Assembly: GCF_024055725.1 (NCBI RefSeq)
Contig: NZ_JAMXMX010000001.1
Location: 1-64,000 of the forward strand
Direction: 5' to 3'
DNA from: Actinoallomurus spadix
GTDB lineage: Bacteria; Actinomycetota; Actinomycetes; Streptosporangiales; Streptosporangiaceae
DNA length: 64,000 nt
The notes beneath the pieces are model-generated. The model was not told the DNA's origin and made no database searches. It worked only from the letters and a program-made list of their open reading frames with translations. Positions 8,529 through 17,972 of this stretch are shown one piece after another; position 1 is the stretch's first letter, and each line of letters begins with the position of its first letter. The position numbers were made by a program, and so were the translations under genes.

Positions 8529-9575
8529 ATGACCGCCCGGCACGTCGCCTACGCCGGAGCGCGGCGGCTGACGATCGACACCGCCGAGCCCACGGCACCG
8601 CCGCCGGGGCACGTCCGCGTCGACGTCGCCTACACCGGAATCTGTGGGACGGACCTGCACATCTTCCACGGTGACATGGACGGCAGGGTCGACCCGCCCC
8701 GTGTCATCGGCCACGAGATGTCCGGCCGGATCGCGCAGGTCGGCCCTGGCCTGTCCGAATGGCGGCCGGGCGACCACGTCACCGTCATGCCGCTGGTTCC
8801 CTGTGGGACCTGCCCGGCCTGCCGGGCGGGCCACGCGCACATCTGCCATCGCCTGGTCTTCCTCGGCATCGACGCGGCCGGATCCATGCAGAACAGCTGG
8901 ACGGTCCCGGCGGCGGCGCTGGTCCGGCTCCCGCAGGACCTCGCCCTGGACCACGCCGCCCTCGTCGAGCCCACCGCCGTGGCCGTCCACGACGTACGCC
9001 GCGCGGAGCTGCGGCCAGGGGAGAAGGCGCTCGTGGTCGGCGGCGGGCCGATCGGGCTGCTCATCGCGATCGTCGCCCGCCGGTCCGGGGGCGACGTGCT
9101 GCTGGTGGAACCCGACCCGTACCGGCGCTCCGTCGCCGAAGGGCTCGGCCTGACCTCCGCGGACCCGGGCGGCGACGGCCTCGCCGGGCTCGTCGATCAG
9201 TGGACCGGCGGGGCGGGCGCCGCGGTGGCGTTCGAGGTCTCCGGCGCGGCGGCCGGCGTCGCCACCGCCGTCGACTCGCTGGCCACACGCGGCCGCATGG
9301 TCCAGGTCGCCATCCACCCCGTCGCGCGCGAAGTCAGCCTGCACCGCTTCTTCTGGCGCGAGCTGACCCTGCTCGGTGCCCGCCTGTACGACCGGGCCGA
9401 CTTCGAGACGGCCGTGGGGCTCCTCGCCGAGGGCGAGATCCCCGCCCGGACGCTGATCTCCCGGATCGAGCCCCTCGACCGCGCCGCGGAGGCCTTCGCG
9501 GCGCTCGAGTCGGGCGCGGGTGTCATGAAGGTCCTGGTCGACTGCCGGGCGAACGGAAAGGCGGACGCACGATGA
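8529..9575 (+). CDS. Zinc-dependent medium-chain alcohol/polyol dehydrogenase
   Basis: The protein has 348 residues. The N-terminal GroES-like domain carries catalytic zinc ligands (GICGTDLH, GHE) and a four-Cys structural zinc site (CGTCPACRAGHAHIC). A Rossmann domain with VVGGGPIGLLIA follows. It resembles L-threonine/sorbitol dehydrogenase-type enzymes. In this operon it likely oxidises a hydroxyl of the sugar-derived acid. A 91-bp gap precedes it, with a strong AGGGGAG ribosome site, and its stop overlaps the next start. Confidence 0.85.
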   Translation: MTARHVAYAGARRLTIDTAEPTAPPPGHVRVDVAYTGICGTDLHIFHGDMDGRVDPPRVIGHEMSGRIAQVGPGLSEWRPGDHVTVMPLVPCGTCPACRAGHAHICHRLVFLGIDAAGSMQNSWTVPAAALVRLPQDLALDHAALVEPTAVAVHDVRRAELRPGEKALVVGGGPIGLLIAIVARRSGGDVLLVEPDPYRRSVAEGLGLTSADPGGDGLAGLVDQWTGGAGAAVAFEVSGAAAGVATAVDSLATRGRMVQVAIHPVAREVSLHRFFWRELTLLGARLYDRADFETAVGLLAEGEIPARTLISRIEPLDRAAEAFAALESGAGVMKVLVDCRANGKADAR

Positions 9576-10348
9576 TCCGATTCGGCCCACAGGCCTTCGA
9601 CCTGAGCGGACGGCTCGCGGTGGTCACCGGCGCGCGGCGGGGGATCGGCCTCGCCATCGCCGAGGCGCTGGCCGCCGCCGGGGCCGACATCGTCGCGGTC
9701 AGCGCGCACCTGGAGCCCACCGGAAGCGAGGTCGAGTCCCGCGTCACCGCGCTCGGCCGCGAATGCCTGACGCTGAGCGCCGACTTCGCCGACCGCGCTG
9801 CCGTCGCCGACCTGGCCGCCCGGCTGGCCGGGCTCGACCGGCCGGTGGACATCCTGGTCAACAACGCGGGCACCATCGCCCGCGCCCCGGCCGAGCGGCA
9901 CTCCGACGCGGACTGGGACCACGTCATCGCCGTCGACCTCAGCAGCCAGTTCACGCTCACCCGCGAGGTCGGCCGCCGGATGCTCGAACGCGGCCAGGGC
10001 AAGATCGTGTTCACCGCGTCGCTGCTCAGCTTCCAGGGCGGGATCAACGTGCCCGGCTACGCCGCGGCGAAGTCGGGGATCGCGGGCCTGACCCGTGCGC
10101 TGGCCAACGAGTGGGCCGGACGGGGCGTGAACGTCAACGCGATCGTCCCCGGCTACGTCGAGACCGACAACACCCGTGCGCTGCGAGAGGACCCGGCCCG
10201 CCACGCGGCGATCCTCGACCGGATCCCCGCCGGGCGCTGGGGGCGGCCGGAGGACTTCGGCGGCGTCGCGGTGTTCCTCGCCTCGGCCGCCTCCGACTAT
10301 GTGCACGGCGCGCTCATCCCGGTCGACGGCGGCTGGCTGGGCCGCTGA
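9572..10348 (+). CDS. Short-chain dehydrogenase, KduD/2-keto-3-deoxy-sugar-acid dehydrogenase-like
   Basis: This 258-residue classical SDR has the cofactor motif TGARRGIG (with VVTG before it), NNAG, an active-site Ser in TASLL and the YAAAKSG Tyr/Lys pair. The closest-looking relatives are 2-deoxy-D-gluconate 3-dehydrogenase and gluconate 5-dehydrogenase, which act on sugar acids. It overlaps the alcohol dehydrogenase by 4 bp and closes the sugar-oxidation operon. An 89-bp gap with no obvious terminator separates it from the deoxysugar genes. Confidence 0.84.
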   Translation: MIRFGPQAFDLSGRLAVVTGARRGIGLAIAEALAAAGADIVAVSAHLEPTGSEVESRVTALGRECLTLSADFADRAAVADLAARLAGLDRPVDILVNNAGTIARAPAERHSDADWDHVIAVDLSSQFTLTREVGRRMLERGQGKIVFTASLLSFQGGINVPGYAAAKSGIAGLTRALANEWAGRGVNVNAIVPGYVETDNTRALREDPARHAAILDRIPAGRWGRPEDFGGVAVFLASAASDYVHGALIPVDGGWLGR

Positions 10349-10437
10349 GCCGGATTGTCGGCAATGTGAAAGAAGACCCCTGAGGGACGCGCGGCGAAGA
10401 TGAGCGGGAGGGAAGGCCGGGGCGCAGGGGAGACCGC

Positions 10438-11436
10438 ATGTCCAGCGACGATCGGCTTCATCGGCGGCTTGGGCGCACCGGGCTGATCGTCAGCCGGCTG
10501 TGGCTCGGGACCGTGAACTTCGGCGGGCGCGTCGACGAGCCCGCGGCGCAGCGGCTCCTGGACCACGCCCTGGAACGCGGCGTCAACGTCATCGACACCG
10601 CGAACATCTACGGCTGGCGGGTCCGCAAGGGGTGGACCGAAGAGGTCATCGGCCGATGGCTCGGCCGCCGGTCCCGGCGGGACCAGGTCGTGCTGGCCAC
10701 CAAGGTCGGTCATCCGATGAGCGACGCGCCGAACGACGGCGGCCTGTCCGCACGGAACATCGTGGCCTCCTGCGAGGCGTCGCTGCGCCGGCTGCGGACC
10801 GACTGGATCGACCTCTACCAGCTTCATCACGTCGACCGCGCGGTCTCCTGGGACGAGGTCTGGGAGGCCATGGAGATCCTGGTGCGCCAGGGGAAGATCC
10901 GCTACGTCGGCTCGTCGAACGCGGCAGGATGGGACCTCGCCGCCGCGCAGGAGACCGCAACCGGCCGTGGCCTCCTCGGCCTGGCCTCGGAGCAGTGCCT
11001 GTACAACCTGGTGACGCGCCACCCCGAACTGGAGGTGCTGCCCGCGGCGGGCGCCTACGGCATCGGGGTGTCGGTCTGGTCACCGCTGCACGGCGGGCTG
11101 CTCGGCGGAGTGCTGCGCAAGCAGGCGGAAGGCACCGCGGTCAAGTCCGCTCAAGGGCGCGCGGCGGCCGCTCTGGCGGATCACCGCGACGCGATCGCGG
11201 AGTACGAGCGTCTGTGCGCCGAGTTCGGCCGCTCCCCGGCGGAGGTGGGACTCGCCTGGGTCCTCTCGCGGCCCGGGGTGACCGCGGCCGTCATCGGCCC
11301 GCGCACGATCGCCCACGTCGACGACGCGCTGCGCGCGCTCGAGACGCCCCTGCCGGAGGCGCAGGCGGCCCGGCTCGAAACGCTGTTCCCACCCGTCGGC
11401 AACGGCCTGCCCGCCCCCGACGCCTGGATCGGCTGA
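10438..11436 (+). CDS. Aldo-keto reductase of deoxysugar pathways (TylCII/EryBII/AveBVIII-like)
   Basis: The protein has 332 residues. DTANIYGWR (Asp, Tyr), LATKVG (Lys) and YQLHHVD (His) give the AKR tetrad. LGRTGLIVSRLWLGTVNFGG and EAMEILVRQGKIRYVGSSN match aldo-keto reductases found in L-mycarose, L-oleandrose and similar clusters, where they act as 2,3-enoyl- or keto-reductases on NDP-sugars. Its leader GCGCAGGGGAGACCGCATG is identical to that of the alcohol dehydrogenase gene at 8529. It is followed 16 bp later by the epimerase gene, so I place it in the deoxysugar set. Its exact step is uncertain. Confidence 0.75.
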   Translation: MSSDDRLHRRLGRTGLIVSRLWLGTVNFGGRVDEPAAQRLLDHALERGVNVIDTANIYGWRVRKGWTEEVIGRWLGRRSRRDQVVLATKVGHPMSDAPNDGGLSARNIVASCEASLRRLRTDWIDLYQLHHVDRAVSWDEVWEAMEILVRQGKIRYVGSSNAAGWDLAAAQETATGRGLLGLASEQCLYNLVTRHPELEVLPAAGAYGIGVSVWSPLHGGLLGGVLRKQAEGTAVKSAQGRAAAALADHRDAIAEYERLCAEFGRSPAEVGLAWVLSRPGVTAAVIGPRTIAHVDDALRALETPLPEAQAARLETLFPPVGNGLPAPDAWIG

Positions 11437-11452
11437 CCGAAAGGAACCCACG

Positions 11453-12082
11453 GTGCTGATCACGGAGATGACGGTCCCGGGCGCGTACCGGGTCGAACCC
11501 GAACCCCTGACCGACGCGCGGGGATGTTTCTACGAGTCCGTACGCGCCGGCGCCCTCCTGGCCGCCACCGGCTGGGACCTGGAGATCCGCCAGGTCAACT
11601 ACTCGGTGTCGCGGCGCGGCGTCCTGCGGGGGATCCACGGCACCACCGTCCCGCCCGGCCAGGCCAAGTTCATCACCTGCGTACGCGGGCGCGCCCTCGA
11701 CATCGTCGTCGACATCCGCGCCGGCTCCCCCACCTTCGGCCACTACGACCTGACGTACCAGAGCCCCGAGACCGGGACCGCGGTCTACCTCCCCGACGGT
11801 TTCGGCCACGCCTTCCTCGCCCTCACCGACGACACCTGCATGTGCTACCTGTGCTCCACCGAGTACGTCCCGGGCACCATGATCGAGATCGACGCCCTCG
11901 ACCCGGACCTGGCGCTGCCCTGGAACCTGACCGGGCCACCCGTTCGCTCGGCCAAGGACGCCGCCGCCCCCACCCTCGCCCAGGCGGCGGCCGCCGGCCT
12001 GCTGCCCACCTACGAACAGTGCCCCTCCCGCCCCCTGCCGCCGCGGCGCGCGATCACGATTCCCGAAGGGTCCCCCGAATGA
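11453..12082 (+). CDS. dTDP-4-keto-6-deoxyhexose 3,5-(or 5-)epimerase, RmlC family
   Basis: This 209-residue cupin has the RmlC signature: [25 protein letters not shown] (catalytic His), [14 protein letters not shown] (Asp) and [17 protein letters not shown]. It converts the D-series 4-keto sugar to the L-series, so at least one attached sugar is likely an L-sugar. The start is GTG 11453 in the context GGAACCCACG-GTG. The stop overlaps the 2,3-dehydratase start (ATGA). Confidence 0.9.
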   Translation: MLITEMTVPGAYRVEPEPLTDARGCFYESVRAGALLAATGWDLEIRQVNYSVSRRGVLRGIHGTTVPPGQAKFITCVRGRALDIVVDIRAGSPTFGHYDLTYQSPETGTAVYLPDGFGHAFLALTDDTCMCYLCSTEYVPGTMIEIDALDPDLALPWNLTGPPVRSAKDAAAPTLAQAAAAGLLPTYEQCPSRPLPPRRAITIPEGSPE

Positions 12083-13485
12083 CGTCCAGGACGGCGGCGC
12101 CCCGGAGCGCCGGCCACATGTTCACCGAATCGGCGTCGGCGACCCGGCCGGCCGGGCGGTTCCGGGAGTGGTGGTCGGAACGGGCACGCGCCAACCGGTT
12201 CAACGTGACTCCGATCCCGTTCGATGAGCTCGTCGACTGGCGTTTCGACCCGGAGACCGGGAACCTGGCCCATTCCAGCGGCGGGTTCTTCACGATCGAG
12301 GGGCTGCACGTCCGGAGCGACTATGGGCCCGTACGGGAATGGTCGCAGCCGATCATCAACCAGGCGGAGATCGGGATCCTGGGCATCCTCGTCAAGAGCT
12401 TCGGTGGGGTGCCGCACTGCCTGATGCAGGCCAAGATGGAGCCCGGCAACGTCAACACGCTCCAGCTGTCCCCGACGGTCCAGGCGACCCGCAGCAACTA
12501 CACCCGCGTGCACCGGGGCGGCCGGACCCGCTACCTCGAGTACTTCGCCGGCCCCTCCCGGGGACGGGTGCTCGTCGACGTCCTGCAGTCCGAGCAGGGC
12601 TCGTGGTTCTACCGCAAGCGCAACCGGAACATGGTCGTCGAGGTGACCGGGGACGTTCCGCCGCACGAGGACTTCTGCTGGCTGCCGCTGCGCGAGGTGC
12701 TGGACCTGCTGCACACGGACAACCTCGTGAACATGGACGCGCGTACGGTGCTGTCGTGCATGCCGTTCGCCCCTCCGGAGGCCGACAGCGGGTCACGCCA
12801 CGCTCCCGTGGCGTTCCGCCGCGCCCTCGCGCGGTCCCTGCACCGCTCCGCCGGTGCCCTGCACGACCTCGGCGACGTCCTCAGCTGGTTCACGGAGGAG
12901 AAGACCCGGCACGAGATGACGGTGCGGCTGATCCCGGCCGGCCGGGTCGCCGGCTGGCGACGTACGGCCCACGAGATCGCCCGTGACGACGGCAGGCACT
13001 TCAGGGTGATCGCGGTCAATGTCGAGGCGAGCAGCCGGGAGGTGCCGTCCTGGCGGCAGCCGCTGCTCGCGCCGGCCGGGCGGGGCGTCATCGCGTTCCT
13101 CGCCAAGTCCATCGAGGGGGTCGCGCACGTCCTCGTGCACGCGCGCGTCGAGCCCGGCTTCGTCGACACCGTCGAGCTCGGGCCGACCGTCCAGGCCATC
13201 CGGGAGAACTACGCCGGGCTGCCGGAGCCGCGCTACCTCGACTACGTGCTCGGCGCGGACCCCGCCCGGATCCGGTTCGACGCGTACCTCTCGGAGGAGG
13301 GCGGCCGCTTCTTTGACGCCCAGAACCGGTACGTGGTGATCGAGGTCGAGGACGACTTCCCGGTGCACTGCCCCCCGGACTACCGCTGGGTGACCCTCGG
13401 GCAGCTCGGCGCGCTGCTCCGCCACGGGCACTACCTGAACGTCCAGGCCCGCAGTCTCGTCGCCTGTCTCCACAGCCTCTGGTGA
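12079..13485 (+). CDS. NDP-hexose 2,3-dehydratase (2-deoxygenation)
   Basis: This 468-residue protein is built from two homologous halves of about 220 residues. Each carries the family pattern QP-x(2)-[10 protein letters not shown]-type and [20 protein letters not shown], then [16 protein letters not shown]. This duplicated Nudix-like architecture is specific to NDP-hexose 2,3-dehydratases (EvaA, OleV, TylCVI type), which start removal of the C2 hydroxyl. ATG 12079 overlaps the epimerase stop. With the next gene it would make 2,6-dideoxysugars such as olivose/oleandrose or the precursor of a 2-deoxy amino sugar. Confidence 0.92.
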   Translation: MTSRTAAPRSAGHMFTESASATRPAGRFREWWSERARANRFNVTPIPFDELVDWRFDPETGNLAHSSGGFFTIEGLHVRSDYGPVREWSQPIINQAEIGILGILVKSFGGVPHCLMQAKMEPGNVNTLQLSPTVQATRSNYTRVHRGGRTRYLEYFAGPSRGRVLVDVLQSEQGSWFYRKRNRNMVVEVTGDVPPHEDFCWLPLREVLDLLHTDNLVNMDARTVLSCMPFAPPEADSGSRHAPVAFRRALARSLHRSAGALHDLGDVLSWFTEEKTRHEMTVRLIPAGRVAGWRRTAHEIARDDGRHFRVIAVNVEASSREVPSWRQPLLAPAGRGVIAFLAKSIEGVAHVLVHARVEPGFVDTVELGPTVQAIRENYAGLPEPRYLDYVLGADPARIRFDAYLSEEGGRFFDAQNRYVVIEVEDDFPVHCPPDYRWVTLGQLGALLRHGHYLNVQARSLVACLHSLW

Positions 13486-13498
13486 AAGGACCCGCCGC

Positions 13499-14479
13499 AT
13501 GCCATCCGTAGTCCGCGTGGGAGTTCTGGGATGCGCGAGCATCGCGCTGCGCCGGGTCCTGCCGGCGATGACCGAGGCCGAGGGCGTCGAGCTGACGGCC
13601 GTCGCGAGCCGCGATCCGGACAAGGCGCGCGAGGTCGCCCGGCGATTCGGCTGCGAGACGGCCGGCGGGTACGACGACCTGCTGGACCGGGCCGACATCG
13701 ACGCCGTCTACATCCCGCTGCCGACCGGCCTGCACGCCGAGTGGACGGGCCGCGCGCTCACCGCCGGCAAGCACGTGCTGTCGGAGAAGCCCCTCACCTG
13801 CGACCACGCCACCGCCCTCGACCTGGTGGACCAGGCGCGGAAGGCCGGGCTGTGGCTGATGGAGAACTACATGTTCCTCCACCACGGTCAGCACCGGAAG
13901 GTCCGTGACCTCGTCGCCGGCGGCCGGATCGGCGAGCCCCGCGTGTTCTCGGCGAGCTTCGGCATCCCGCCCCTGGACCCGGCCGACGTGCGGTACCGCC
14001 CCGATCTGGGCGGTGGCGCCCTGCTCGACGTGGGCGTCTACCCCATCCGCGCCGCCTCCTACTTCCTCGGCGACGACCTGGACGTCGTCGGCTCGGTGCT
14101 GCGCCTGCACCCGGACCGGGGCGTCGACGTGGCCGGCCACGCCCTGCTGTGCACTCCCTCGGGCGTCACGGCCGAGCTGTCCTTCGGCTTCGAGCACGCC
14201 TACCGCTCCCGCTACGCGCTGTGGGGCGACCAGGGCCGGCTGACCCTGGACCGGGCGTTCACCCCGCCCCCGGCCTGGCAGCCGGTGATCCGCGTCGAGT
14301 CCCAGGACCGCGCCGAGGAACTGACCCTGCCCGCGGACCACCAGTTCAGGAACATCCTCGAGTCCTTCGCCCGGTCGATCCTCCAGGGCGCGGACTACAC
14401 CGCCCAGGCCGAAGCGATCACCCGGCAGGCCCGGCTGGTCGACCGGGTCCGTTCGGCCGCGGTGCGCGTCACCGCCTGA
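13499..14479 (+). CDS. NDP-hexose 3-ketoreductase, Gfo/Idh/MocA family
   Basis: The protein has 326 residues. An N-terminal Rossmann fold (VGVLGCASIALRRVLPA) is followed by SEKPLTCD, whose Lys is the catalytic/cofactor Lys of the family, and a C-terminal beta-sheet domain with GGALLDVGVYPI. These enzymes reduce the 3-keto product of the 2,3-dehydratase, and the gene directly follows that gene (13-bp gap). It ends the plus-strand sugar operon, facing the minus-strand glycosyltransferase gene. Confidence 0.9.
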   Translation: MPSVVRVGVLGCASIALRRVLPAMTEAEGVELTAVASRDPDKAREVARRFGCETAGGYDDLLDRADIDAVYIPLPTGLHAEWTGRALTAGKHVLSEKPLTCDHATALDLVDQARKAGLWLMENYMFLHHGQHRKVRDLVAGGRIGEPRVFSASFGIPPLDPADVRYRPDLGGGALLDVGVYPIRAASYFLGDDLDVVGSVLRLHPDRGVDVAGHALLCTPSGVTAELSFGFEHAYRSRYALWGDQGRLTLDRAFTPPPAWQPVIRVESQDRAEELTLPADHQFRNILESFARSILQGADYTAQAEAITRQARLVDRVRSAAVRVTA

Positions 14480-14503
14480 ACCCGCTCGGGCCGGGCGGCC
14501 GGC

Positions 14504-15556
14504 TCAGGGCGCGGCCAGCGTCTCCAGCGTGCGCACGATCTCGGCGGGGGTCGGAAGCGTGGCGATCTCCTCGGCGATGGCCCGCGCCCGCTCGGCGTAC
14601 CGCGGAGTGGAGAGGATCTCCCGGCAGCCGGCTGCGACCACCTCGACCAGGTCCTCGTCGGAGTCCTCCCGCTCCGGCGGCACCGTGAGCGCGGCACCGG
14701 AGCCGGACACCGCCCGTGCGATGGCCTTCGCGTAGCCGTTCTCGGGAATGATCAGCTGCGGCACCCCGGCGTTCAGGACGGTCATGGCGGTCGCTCCGCC
14801 GCCGTGATGCACCGTCAGGTCGCAGGTGGGGGCCACCATGTCGAGAGGAATCCAGCCGACACGGACGTCGCCGAGGTCCTCGCCGAGCTCCTCAGCGGTC
14901 TTGTCGGTGGCCGCGACCAGCACCTCGGCGCCGGTCCCGGCCAGCTCGTCCACCAGGCGCCGCATGGAGCCCCCGGAGAACAACCGGGTGCGGGTCCCGG
15001 AGGTGATCAGCACGCGGGGGCGTCCCTTGGGCCGGACGTACATCCACGGCTCGAGGCGGCGCTGGCGGTTCCGGGGGATCCAGCGCATCGGCTGCGCGTC
15101 GGGGGCGCCGGCGGGCCGCAGCGAGGGCGGGCAGACGTCGATGGACAGGGCGGGGCCCGGCAGTTCCGCCAGCCCCAGGCGGTCGAGCTCGGGCCGGATC
15201 CGCTCGTCGATCCTCCGGGCGAACTCCGGCGGCATCGGGCCGATGTCCCAGGCCTGACGCACGTACGGGATCTTGAGGCGGGCGGCGAGCACGCCGACCA
15301 GATGGCTCATCGTGCCGCCGATGACCAGATCCGGGGGCCAGTCCTCCGCCAGGCTCAGCAGCGCGTCCAGCCGGGCGGAGATCATCCTCGGCTCGGGCGC
15401 GGGAACCGCGGGGATCGCGATGGCCGCCGCGGCGTCCAGGAGCGGCTCTTCGGCGGCCAGGAGGATCTCATGCCCCGCGTTCCGCGCGGCCATGGCGAGC
15501 GGCGCGACGGAGAAGACGGTCGCCTGGCTGCCGCCGGCGGTGAACAGGATTCTCAT
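14504..15556 (-). CDS. Glycosyltransferase 1 (GT1 family, EryCIII/DesVII-like)
   Basis: This 350-residue GT-B enzyme transfers a deoxysugar from dTDP. The N-terminal acceptor half starts MRILFTAGGSQATVFSVAPLA; the C-terminal nucleotide-binding half has VHHGGGATAMTVLNAGVPQLIIP, the HxGxG(T/S)-type signature. It is a paralogue of the protein at 18972-20123, but lacks a ~33-residue segment just before DALLSLAEDWPPDL. That segment lies in the acceptor-binding part, so the two enzymes may use different acceptors. The start is ATG 15556. No P450-like activator protein is encoded nearby. Confidence 0.9.
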   Translation of the reverse strand: MRILFTAGGSQATVFSVAPLAMAARNAGHEILLAAEEPLLDAAAAIAIPAVPAPEPRMISARLDALLSLAEDWPPDLVIGGTMSHLVGVLAARLKIPYVRQAWDIGPMPPEFARRIDERIRPELDRLGLAELPGPALSIDVCPPSLRPAGAPDAQPMRWIPRNRQRRLEPWMYVRPKGRPRVLITSGTRTRLFSGGSMRRLVDELAGTGAEVLVAATDKTAEELGEDLGDVRVGWIPLDMVAPTCDLTVHHGGGATAMTVLNAGVPQLIIPENGYAKAIARAVSGSGAALTVPPEREDSDEDLVEVVAAGCREILSTPRYAERARAIAEEIATLPTPAEIVRTLETLAAP

Positions 15557-15582
15557 GACAGGAACGCCTTCCGTGAGGGGCG

Positions 15583-16797
15583 TCAACGTGACGCGGTCGC
15601 CTGATCCGTCCCGCGACGGAACCGTTCGGTCACCCGCCGGCCCCTGAGGACCGCGCACCGTACGATGTCGCAGACCCGCCGGATGTCCTCTCCGGTCACC
15701 GCGGGGCCGGTCGGCAGGACGAGCACCTGGTCCGCCAGGCGTTCGGTGTGCGGGAGCTCGACGGGGCGCTCCGAGCGGTACGGCTCGACCTGGTGACAGG
15801 CGGGGGAGAAGTAGCGCTGTGGAACGACGTTCTCCGCTCTGAGCACCCGCATCAGCAGGTCCCGGTGGATGCCGGTGACGGCCTCGTCGATCGTGACCAC
15901 GACGTACTGGCAGTTGGGGCTCTCGTCCTCGTCGAAGGAGAAGACGGAGACGCCGTCCACCCCGAGCAGCTCCGACCGGTAGAGCGCGTGGTTGGCGCGG
16001 TTGTGCCGTACGGTCTGGTCGAACGCGTCGAGCGAGGTCAGCCCCATCGCCGCGGCGGCCTCGCTCATCTTGGCGTTCGTTCCGACGCGCTCGATGCGGC
16101 CGTCGGCTCCGGCCCCGAAGGCGTTCAGGGAGCGCAGGTGCTGTGCGAGGGCGTCGTCGTCGGTGACGACGGCGCCGCCCTCGAAGGTGTTGACCACCTT
16201 CGTCGCGTGGAAGCTGAACACCTCGGCCGCCCCGAAGCCGCCGATGCGCCGGCCCTGGTAGCCGCAGCCGAGCGCGTGCGCCGCGTCGAAGGCCAGCCGC
16301 AGGCCGTGCTCGGCCGCGACCTTCGCCAGCTCGTCGATGGGACTGGGCCGCCCGAACAGGTGGACGCCGACGATCGCGGACGTGCGGGAGGTCACCGCGG
16401 CCTCCGCCTCCCGAGGGTCGATGCAGCCGGTGACCGGGTCGATGTCGCAGAACACCGGCTCGAGCCCCGCCATCCGGGCGGCGTGCGCGGTGGCGATGAA
16501 GGTCATCGAGGGCATGACGACCTCACCGGACAGCTCCATCGCCCGGTACATCAGCTGCAGCGCCGTGGTCGCGTTGCAGGTCGCCACGCAGTTGCGCACA
16601 CCGGCCAGGTCCGCCACGCGTTCCTCGAACTCGCGGAGCAGCGGGCCACCGTTGGTGAGCCACTTGTTGTCCAGCGCCCAGTTCAGCCGTTCGAGGAGAC
16701 GCGCCCGGTCACCGATGCTCGGCCGTCCTACGAAGAGGGGGTGCAGGAACGCCGCGGGTCCGCCGAAAAGAGCGAGGTCATCGACTTTCTGCTTCAT
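15583..16797 (-). CDS. Sugar aminotransferase, DegT/DnrJ/EryC1/StrS family (likely 4-amino)
   Basis: This 404-residue PLP enzyme has the Lys in the segment SFHATKVVNTFEGGA. DAAHALGC and the FHATKxxNTFEGGA context resemble dTDP-4-keto-6-deoxyhexose 4-aminotransferases (DesI/VioA-like) more than 3-aminotransferases, but I cannot separate these securely by eye. ATG 16797 (MKQKVDDLALFGGPAAF) is preferred over upstream in-frame starts. It implies that one glycoside is an amino sugar, such as a pyrrolosamine-type 4-amino-2,4,6-trideoxyhexose. No clear N,N-dimethyltransferase is visible in the window. Confidence 0.87.
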   Translation of the reverse strand: MKQKVDDLALFGGPAAFLHPLFVGRPSIGDRARLLERLNWALDNKWLTNGGPLLREFEERVADLAGVRNCVATCNATTALQLMYRAMELSGEVVMPSMTFIATAHAARMAGLEPVFCDIDPVTGCIDPREAEAAVTSRTSAIVGVHLFGRPSPIDELAKVAAEHGLRLAFDAAHALGCGYQGRRIGGFGAAEVFSFHATKVVNTFEGGAVVTDDDALAQHLRSLNAFGAGADGRIERVGTNAKMSEAAAAMGLTSLDAFDQTVRHNRANHALYRSELLGVDGVSVFSFDEDESPNCQYVVVTIDEAVTGIHRDLLMRVLRAENVVPQRYFSPACHQVEPYRSERPVELPHTERLADQVLVLPTGPAVTGEDIRRVCDIVRCAVLRGRRVTERFRRGTDQATASR

Positions 16798-16896
16798 GCC
16801 CGGATCTCCATCGGTCGCGCACGGGTTCCCTGGGAACCGGAGTCTTCCGCGGGTTCCTCGCACCCCGGTTGAGGACGGCTGGTGCGGAGTTACGGG

Positions 16897-17883
16897 TCAG
16901 GCCGGGCGGCTCTCGACGATGAAACGGCCGGACGGTCCCTGGCCGGACGCCGTGACCGTGAGACCCGCCTTCGCCGCCAGCGCGCGGAACTGGTCGAGGT
17001 TCCGCGTCCGGCCGCCGGTCATCACCATCAGCACGAGGGCGCCCTTGCTGGCCGCGCTCCCAGGGGTGACGCCACCGATGACGACGACGCGGCCGTTCGG
17101 AGCGGCGGCCTCGGCGCAGCGGGTGAGCAGCGTGATCGCCTGGTCGTCGGGCCAGTCCAGGAGCACGGAGGCCAGCAGGTAGACGTCCGCTCCGCCGGGC
17201 AGCGGGTCGAGGAAGCTCTGCCCGCTGACCGTCACCCGATCGGCCACCCCCGCGGCCTCGAACACTTCGGCGGACCGGGCCACCGTGCGGGGGAGATCCA
17301 CGAGGGTGCCGCGCACCCGCGGGTGGGCCCGCAGGATCTCGGCCAGCATCGCGCCGGTCCCACCGCCGACGTCGACGACGTGACGGACGTCCGCCCAGTC
17401 GTCGTCGACCAGGATCGCGGGGTCCGGGACGCCGCGGCCCTGAAGGCCCATGAGCCTGTCATAGCTGGCGGCGATATCGGGATTGGCCTCCAGGTCCTGC
17501 CAGAACGGGAGCCCGAAGACCCGCTCGTAGGTGGGGCGGCCTGTACGGACGGCGGCGAGCAGGCCGCTCCACGCTCCGGCGAGCCGGCCGGCCGAGCCGT
17601 CGAGGTCGAGGCCGCCGCGTACGCGGGGGTCCAGGAGGACACGAGCCGGCTCGTTGAGGGTGAACTCGGCCTCGGCCGGCTCCTGGAAGAGGCCCTTGTC
17701 CACCAGGTGGCGCAGGACCCGGGCCAGCGAATCGCCGTCGCAGTCCGCCTTCCGGGCCAGCTCGTCGACGTGGGTGACGCCCGCCGCCATGTGCTCGGCG
17801 ACGCCCAGGGTCGCCACCACTCGTACGCACCAGGGGGTCGCCAGGTCGCTCAGCGCCCGGAAATCCACTTCTTCGTCCGACAC
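16897..17883 (-). CDS. SAM-dependent O-methyltransferase, DnrK/RdmB type
   Basis: The protein has 328 residues. An N-terminal dimerisation/winged-helix part is followed by a Rossmann MTase domain with an intact SAM motif (VVDVGGGTGAMLAEIL) and an acidic loop (LVDLP). The usual HDW catalytic His position reads LLDW, as in DnrK-type enzymes that lack that His, so this need not mean inactivity. GTG 17883 has GGAGG seven bases upstream. DnrK relatives methylate aromatic polyketide hydroxyls and RdmB hydroxylates instead. It sits within the glycosylation operon, so it probably acts late on the aglycone. Confidence 0.85.
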   Translation of the reverse strand: MSDEEVDFRALSDLATPWCVRVVATLGVAEHMAAGVTHVDELARKADCDGDSLARVLRHLVDKGLFQEPAEAEFTLNEPARVLLDPRVRGGLDLDGSAGRLAGAWSGLLAAVRTGRPTYERVFGLPFWQDLEANPDIAASYDRLMGLQGRGVPDPAILVDDDWADVRHVVDVGGGTGAMLAEILRAHPRVRGTLVDLPRTVARSAEVFEAAGVADRVTVSGQSFLDPLPGGADVYLLASVLLDWPDDQAITLLTRCAEAAAPNGRVVVIGGVTPGSAASKGALVLMVMTGGRTRNLDQFRALAAKAGLTVTASGQGPSGRFIVESRPA

Positions 17884-17972
17884 TCGTTACCTCCAGGGTC
17901 GTCGGGCCGGGGGAGGGCCCGTGCGCGGGGAGCCGCGTGCCCGGCCGGCGGGCGGCGCCTCCGGCCGTCCGG

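Noticed and set aside
16897-17883. Loss of catalytic His (LLDW for HDW) as sign of an inactive methyltransferase
   Set aside because: DnrK/RdmB-type enzymes also lack this His, and the SAM loop is intact, so this is normal for the subgroup.
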